Below, in pieces: positions 58,433-64,000 of a stretch of DNA of 64,000 nucleotides. The stretch's first letter is position 1; every line of letters starts with the position of its first letter. The position numbers were made by a program, and so were the translations under genes. The notes below the pieces were generated by a model, which had not been told where the DNA came from, searched no databases, and saw only the letters and a list, made by a program, of their open reading frames with translations. Where the stretch lies: the NCBI GenBank assembly GCA_018340375.1, contig JAFFJZ010000002.1, positions 50,240,001 through 50,304,000 on the forward strand, written 5' to 3'. This stretch comes from Gonatopus flavifemur. Lineage: Eukaryota; Arthropoda; Insecta; Hymenoptera; Dryinidae.

Positions 58433-59667
58433 ACACGTCGTTCAATAAGTCCCGAGACTAACAACGAGAACAACATTTTTTTTCAAAAATCATTTTTATT
58501 CATCAATATAATCTCCTTTTTGAGTGATACAATCTTTCCAACGCCTTCCCAACATTTCTATAGCACGTTTATGGAAGGATTTATCCTTTGCTTCAAAATA
58601 GGCTTCAGTTTCGGCAATGACCTCCTCATTCGAGCCAAATCTTTTTCCCCGGAGCATTTTTTTGAAATCAGCAAAGAGCCAGTAGTCGCTGGGGGCTAAA
58701 TCTAGCGAATACGGGGGGGTGAAGAAGCCAACAAAGCCCAACTTGTTGAGTTTTGCCATTGTTTTCATGGACTTGTGGCATGGTGCATTGTCTTGGTGAA
58801 AAAGGATTTTTTTCTTCTTCATATGCGGTCGTTTTGCTGCGATCTCCTCCTTCAAACGTACCAACAAGTCAATATAATAATCACTGTTGATCGATTCACC
58901 TTTTTCCAGGTACTCAATGGAAATCACGCCATGTGTATCCCAAAAAACAGACGCCATGACGCTCAGATGATTGCCAATTCCACTCCGGAGTGAAATGATG
59001 TATCCCATGTTTCATCCATGGTCACGTATCGACGCGGGAAATCCTTTTTATTGCGAGTAAATAGCGATAAACAGCTCTCCGAATCGTCGACTCGTTGCTG
59101 TTTTTGTTCCACTGAAAGCAATCGCGGCACCCACTTGGAAAAAACGTTTTTCATGCTCAATTTTTCATGAGGAATTGTAAATACGCTCCCAGATGATATC
59201 TGTGTCATTTCTGCAATCTCACGGACCTTCACCTTGCGATTTTTCATTACGATTTTTAACACTTCACTCACATTTTCCGGTGTAACGGCTTCCAATGCCC
59301 TACCCGAACGTTCCGCATCGTTTGTGTCCGTACGACCACGTTTAAACTCAGCATACCAACGAAAAATCGTTGGTTTGGATCGAGAGGAGTACGGGTAACG
59401 TTTTTCAAGCCATTGCTGGGCTTCTACGGTGTTTTTACCGATTAAAAAACAATGTTTTATCAACACACGAAACTCGCTTTCTTCCATTTTTCAAACAAAT
59501 TACAAAGTGACTTTCCTCTAACCTCGATACCTCTGCTCTTTGTGGTCCGATCGACGTGAAATTTTTTACACGTTTCATGTGAAGGTTCGCACTCTAGGGA
59601 AACGTGGCCAGTTTGGTACTACTAGCACCATCTCTGGGTTAGTCTCGGGATTTATTGAACGATGTGT
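58433..59667 (-). mobile_element. Mariner element 4, sister of element 3
   Basis: The ends ACACGTCGTTCAATAAGTCC and, inverted, ACACATCGTTCAATAAATCC, TA at 58431-58432 and 59668-59669. Nearly identical to 26517-27980 apart from the 225 bp hairpin missing here. Both carry the same internal deletion in the transposase. Confidence 0.93.
58496..59487 (-). pseudogene. Mariner transposase 4, same internal deletion as element 3
   Basis: The upper frame (59487-58963) has the HTH region, GRTDTNDAERSGR and TMDETW with the first Asp, then runs out of frame because one extra G follows. The lower frame (59008-58496) holds VMASVFWDTHG, LFHQDNAPCHK and LDLAPSDYWLF. D34D spacing is intact (34 residues), unlike element 3. 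The residues between the first Asp region and VMASVFW are deleted as in element 3. Inactive. Confidence 0.9.
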
Positions 59668-59888
59668 TACCTCACATCAAACGTCGTAATTTTGTATTAC
59701 TTTTTCTCCAATAATAATATCACGTTGACTTATGATCGCAGAGGTTACGATATCAGCTATAGGATATCATGAAGAACAAGTTTGTGAAAAGTTTGGATAG
59801 ATAGCGTTAGTAGGATCGTCAGAATAACGAGGGATCATTTTACCTGGAGGGATCATTTTGGACACTTTTCCCCTATAAGACGCGTCCC

Positions 59889-60035
59889 CAGTGATGCCAG
59901 TATTCACTAGAAAAATCTCCAGATTTTCTGGCATTGGTCATTTCTTTCCAAATTGAAAATATGATTGGCCGGTTGTACAAGAGATAACCAATCATCAGAT
60001 GCCACAGATTTTTCTAGGGAATACTGGCAGCGTTG
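59889..60035. mobile_element. 147 bp hAT-type MITE with 8 bp duplication
   Basis: CGCGTCCC is duplicated exactly at 59881-59888 and 60036-60043. The ends CAGTGATGCCAGTATTC and, inverted, CAACGCTGCCAGTATTC continue through cactagaaaaatct. Tips and duplication length fit hAT. It lies just outside the 58080-59873 element. Confidence 0.88.
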
Positions 60036-60355
60036 CGCGTCCCTGGTTAAAAAAATCCATAGAATCTGAAGAAATGCAATTTAATGGGATTTGGTCAGAA
60101 CATTGTGCGAGATTCAATCAGAATCACATTGACAAAATACACTAATCTGATTGAATCTCATTGAAAATGGTTGAATAGGATTTGGTGAGAACGTTGTGCA
60201 AGATTCAATGAAATTTGGCGAGAATCAATCGGTTTGTTTAGTCAAGAGTGAGTCAAAGTTGTCAAAATTGCCACTTTAAATCGTGCAAATTAGATCGTCG
60301 GAGGTCTAAATGCTAAATTGATTTTGAATGCGTGTTTTTCTCTACAATGGCAGTG

Positions 60356-60496
60356 CCCTGGTGAAAATCTAAAAGTGAAGGAAGAAGGTATTGGAACAAA
60401 TGAAACGTGAAAATGTTTCAATTCCCTCCTAAATTACTTTTAGGTGACTCTTCGCTTGCGCTTTCGTCGCGTTTCAACGCTCCATTTTCACCAGGG
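60356..60496. mobile_element. 141 bp CCCTGGTGAAAAT MITE
   Basis: The tips are CCCTGGTGAAAATC and, inverted, CCCTGGTGAAAATGG. TG on both sides (60354-60355, 60497-60498). The interior includes aaatgaaacgtgaaaatg and a cgct/agcg-rich part. A lone CCCTGGTTAAAAAAA tip at 60041 has no visible partner. Confidence 0.78.
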
Positions 60497-60512
60497 TGGT
60501 ATCTCCACAAAA

Positions 60513-60533
60513 CATCATCATCATCATCATCAT
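60513..60533 (-). repeat. (ATG)7 tail of the LINE
   Basis: Seven perfect trinucleotides directly after ...tgattacttc on the minus strand. The position at the 3' end of the LINE identifies it as the element's tail rather than an independent microsatellite. Confidence 0.75.
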
Positions 60534-60612
60534 GAAGTAATCAGTCTTATGACTGGTTTGATGAAATCTTCCAACCCTGTCTATTATCCGCTAACCGCTT
60601 AATTTCTGCATA

Positions 60613-62613
60613 TCAACGACAACCCTTATCTTGTATAATTTGCTCCATATAACTTAATCTAGATCTACCTTTTCGAGTTTTACCATTCATTTTTCCTTTC
60701 AATATTGTTGTCAATAAGCTATCATGCCTTAATGTGTGTCCTATCAGATTACTTCTTCTCTTTAAGACCTGTCTCAGAAGACTTCTTTTTTCATTTACCT
60801 TCTCAAGCACTTCTTCATTTTATACTTTCTCTATCCACCCTATTCTAAGCATCCTTCTATAACACCACATTTCAAAAGCTTCGAGTCTTCGTTGATCCGT
60901 TTTTCCAATTGTCCAAGTTTCGCAACCATATAATGCTGTGCTCCAACGTAACTCTTCAAAAATTTCTTCCTTACTGCTAAGCTAATATTCTTCAAACATA
61001 GTAACTGTTTCTTTTGGTGGAAAGCCTGTTTCCCTTGTGCTATTCTTGCTCTTATATCTCTTTCGCTTTTACCATTTTCTGTAATTATGCTTCCTAGATA
61101 TTTAAATTCTTTGACTTGCTGAATTGTCTCTGCATCTATCTTGACTTTCGTTCTTCTTGATGTTTTCGCTGTTGTACAAATCATGAATTTTGTTTTGTCC
61201 TTATTTATATTCAGCACCACTCGTGGCTAATATAGCTATGTCATCCGCAAATCTCAACATGCTTACATTTTCACCTTGAATCTGTAATTTCAATGGCACT
61301 TGCTCCTTCACTTCGTTCATTGCTTCTCCTATATACAAATTGAAAATCAGTGGCGATAGTGAGCATCCTTGTCTCACCCCTCTTCTAATTTGTGCTTCTC
61401 CTCTTTGACCATCTATTTCTATTATTGCGGTTTGATTCTTATATAATTCATATATTATTCTCCTATCCCTGAAATTAATTCCTACCTTTTTCAAAATCGT
61501 AAACATCTTCTCCCAATCAACATTATCGAATGCTTTTTGTACATCTACAAAACCTATATACACAGACTTTTTTAACTCTAGACTTTTCTCTACTACTGTT
61601 CTGAGTGCTAATATCGCTTCCCGCGTTCCCCTATTTTTCCTGAAACCGAACTGATATTCTGCTAATCTACTCTCTATTTTATTCTCTTTTCTTCTGTATA
61701 TGATTTTTGTCAGTATTTTCGAGGCATGTGAAGTTAAACTAATCGTTCTGTAGTTCTCGCATTTGTCTGTTCCTTGTTTGTTTGGAATAGCGACAATTTC
61801 ATTCTTCTGAAAATCTTTCGGTACTTCTCCTCTTTCGTACATATCTCTGACCAATTCAAACAGTGTGTCACGAGTTCTCTGACTGGAGGCTTTGATAAGG
61901 TCCGCACTTATGCCATCTATTCCTGGCACTTGATTATTTTTCAATTCTTTTCAAGCCCTGTCGAATTCTGATCTCAAAATTGAATCTCCCAATTCTTCTT
62001 CATCGACATCTTCCTCCCTCTCTAAAAATCCTATATTATCGCTTCCTTTATACAGATCTTCCAAATGATTAATCCATTGTTCTATTTTTTCCTCCGTTCT
62101 TATCAATTGTTTCCCTAGAGAATTCTTAATCTTACTGCTTCTAGATTTCATTTGTCCAAAAAATCTCTTAACAATCCCATATGCCTCATCTACTTTCCCT
62201 AAATTTAATCTTACTTCTATATCCTGACATTTTTCCTCTAACCACTGTTCTCTTGCTTTCCTTGATGCTCTGATTATTTTATTCCTCAGTGCCTTGTATG
62301 TCTGCTGGTCTTGTTCACTACTCTTATTCTTGTATTTCCTTCTTTCATTAATTAAATCGAAAATTTCTTCCGTTATCCATGGTTTCTTAGGCTCTACTCC
62401 ATTGCTCTTCAAAATTTCATCTGCACATTGTTCTATGTTCCCCTTCATATTTGTCCATCTACTCTCTATTTCCGAGTCTTTCTCTTGTCGATCTTCCAAT
62501 TTTTCGTCCAACATCACTTTGAATTGTTTGAGATTCTTCAAATTCCATCTTTTTTGCATTTTCCTTTTCTTCTTCAGAGCTTTGAATTCCAGAGAACATT
62601 TCATCAGCAACAT
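60613..62613 (-). pseudogene. LINE reverse transcriptase region, broken
   Basis: Linker with KKPWITEEIFDLINERRKYK (62613-61951), then an in-frame TGA, then RT: GIDGISADLI, NYRTISLTSHASKIL, QFGFRKNRGTREAI, FVDVQKAFDNVDW (motif A), RQGCSLSPLIFNLY (motif B), LRFADDIAILA (motif C, FADD intact). After FADD about forty residues are missing and the frame shifts to NINKDKTKFMIC, FKYLGSIITENG and, in further frames, MWCYRRMLRIGW and GHTLRHDSLL. The core RT motifs are preserved but the chain is interrupted at least four times. Confidence 0.9.
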
Positions 62614-63548
62614 ATGTGATCACTATCTATATCCGCGCCGGGATAAGTTTTACAGCTTTTCACTTGGTTTCGAAATCTTTGTTTCACTAATATGTAATCA
62701 ATTCGATATCTTGCTGTATCTCCTGGCACTTTCCAAGTATAGATTCTTCTTGGATGATTTTTGAATAATGTGTTGGTAATAACCATTTTATGGCTTTCAC
62801 GAAATTCGATTAAACGTTGTCCTCTTTCATTTCTTTTTCCTAACGCAAAATCTCCTATTATGTTGCCCTCTTTTCCTTGCCCTACTACCGCATCCCAGTC
62901 ACCTATGATCATTAAATTTTCTTCTCCCTTCACATATTCTATCACTTCTTCTATTTCATCGTACGTTTTTTCGATGTCTTCCTCTGAGTATGCAGATGTG
63001 GGCATGTATACTTGAACTATAACAGTGTCTAACGGTTTTGTTCTAACTCTGAACATCATTACGCGTTCGCTATGTTGCAAATAATTTTCTATCCTATTCC
63101 CCCCTACCTTTGTATGCATTATAATTCCCACACCTGCTTGACCATTCTTTGACCCTGTATGAATGATTCTGTAATCCTCACTCCAGAAATCCCCTTCTTG
63201 CGGCCATCTCATTTCACTAATTCCCATCACATCGATACCCAACCTCTTCATTTCCAATTTCAAATTTTCTAATTTTCCTGTTTGTCTGAGTGATCTAACA
63301 TTCCACGCTCCGACTCGAAGAATGTTCTCTTTCTTCCCTATCTTCTTTGGTTTTCTATCTTGTTTGATGAAGCTCTCTCTAGCAGCCTCCACCCGGAGAT
63401 CCGAACGGGAGGCTATTTTACCTCCGGAATATTTTACCCGAGAGAACGCCATCATGTTGTTGTTGTTGCTTTTTTTCAATAAATTAAAATTTAAAATTCT
63501 AGGTTTGGAAAAAGATTTCATTTCCTCGGGAATATTAAAAGATGTCAA
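62604..63548 (-). pseudogene. LINE AP-like endonuclease domain
   Basis: 314-codon frame. From residue 77: LRVGAWNVRSL (Asn 83), GISEMRW (Glu 112), VQVYMPT (Tyr 181), GDWDA (Asp 217, with Asp 219 where Asn is usual), YRIDYIL (Asp 284) and DSDH (309-311). It ends with ICC and a stop because two extra bases shift the frame right after SDH; reading continues as MLLMKC in the next frame. The first 70 residues are basic and may be partly leader. The Asn to Asp change at a metal/DNA-contact motif would be expected to impair cutting. Confidence 0.88.
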
Positions 63549-63860
63549 GGAAGGTAGTTTCCCCTTGCTTTCCCTCCGTTTCTGCCGATGTTCCTGGCGT
63601 TGGGATGATTTAGTTTTTCTCAGTTTGCATTCTCCCTCTCGAGTAGTTCACTCCACCCGGAAAAGACACCCAAATCTCAGATACTTATCCTCCCCACCAC
63701 GTAAAGGAAGCAGATACTACCAAGGATGGATAAAAAGGATATCAAGGACAGGTATCAAGAATATCCCCCTGGAAGACCCGCAAACATCCCACGGGGAGGC
63801 TCCACAAAACATTGACTCTTATTTCAAGATTGAATACGCAGGAACATAATAACAAGTATT

Positions 63861-64000
63861 GATATAGGTTATAAATTAGAACCAGACGATAGTCTCCCTG
63901 GTCGATATTGCGATAAATGTGGATAAAATGTTTGAAAATAAGACAAAAATGGATACCAGGATCACTTTTTTAACCTTTTCCATATGATTCCTGTAGATTA
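63861..64000. other. Window end, nothing recognised
   Basis: AT-rich, no feature. A ccctggtc string at 63887 has no partner within the window. Confidence 0.3.

Larger units (their letters stand above)
58080..59873. mobile_element. Outer element, GGGGGAAAGTATCCAAAATG ends
   Basis: The left tip GGGGGAAAGTATCCAAAATG and the inverted right tip GGGGAAAAGTGTCCAAAATG, TA on both sides (58078-58079, 59874-59875). The motif aaaatgatcc recurs near both ends (58096, 58290; inverted at 59831 and 59849). Mariner element 4 is nested inside. Without it the element would be about 560 bp. Confidence 0.7.
60513..63860 (-). mobile_element. RTE-like LINE, decayed
   Basis: Minus-strand retrotransposon with an AP-type endonuclease followed by reverse transcriptase and a short C-terminal region, ending in (ATG)7 at 60533-60513 instead of poly(A), as RTE-type LINEs often end in short tandem repeats. 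The 5' part (63549 to about 63860) looks like untranslated leader; the exact 5' end is not clear. Frameshifts, stops and a deletion between the RT active site and the C-terminal part show it is dead. It inserted 16 bp from the right end of the 60356-60496 MITE. Confidence 0.85.

Noticed and set aside
62294..63849. Long plus-strand open frames over the LINE
   Set aside because: They are the antisense of the endonuclease and RT coding sequence, which shows clear motifs on the minus strand.

Overview
This is an AT-rich eukaryotic genomic window, almost certainly from an insect. A hymenopteran is my best guess, from the mariner types and the globin, but I cannot prove it. Gene density is very low. 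The only host gene I can support is one globin gene on the + strand: exon 12581-12812 and last exon 37584-37739. They are joined by a 24.8 kb intron, and the first exon is not recognisable here. The two splice positions match the ancient globin introns B12.2 and G7.0, and the peptide has the expected distal and proximal histidines.

Everything else recognisable is mobile DNA, much of it nested. 0-12.5 kb: a dispersed repeat split by a 2.8 kb insertion that carries a deleted mariner, then three hairpin elements at 6.7-7.3 kb and one just upstream of the globin exon. 12.8-37.6 kb (the intron): a mariner interrupted by a satellite-like element, a 575 bp palindrome, a hAT-type MITE with 8 bp target duplication, a second inverted copy of the satellite-like element, a second mariner type carrying a hairpin insertion, a 3.7 kb terminal-inverted-repeat element with smaller elements inside, and a nearly intact DD41D Tc1/mariner-like transposon inside another hairpin element. 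40-51 kb: more hairpin elements, two hAT-type elements with insertions inside them, and a three-level nest at 43.6-45.7 kb. 55.7-60.5 kb: two further nests, including a sister copy of the second mariner type. 60.5-63.9 kb: a decayed minus-strand RTE-like LINE ending in (ATG)7.

The most unusual pattern is a large set of short palindromic elements whose interiors are unrelated but whose tips follow one loose rule (C-A/C-C-T/G-G followed by A-rich sequence, for example CACTGAGAAAA, CACGGAAAA, CACTGTAAAA, CCCTGGTAAA). They are flanked by 2 bp duplications, mostly TA but also TG, CA and a few others. One element has a CACTGAG tip at one end and a CCCTGAG tip at the other, which links the two tip types. 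No transposase that could mobilise this set was recognised in the window. Boundaries were read by eye, so small elements may be off by a few bases.
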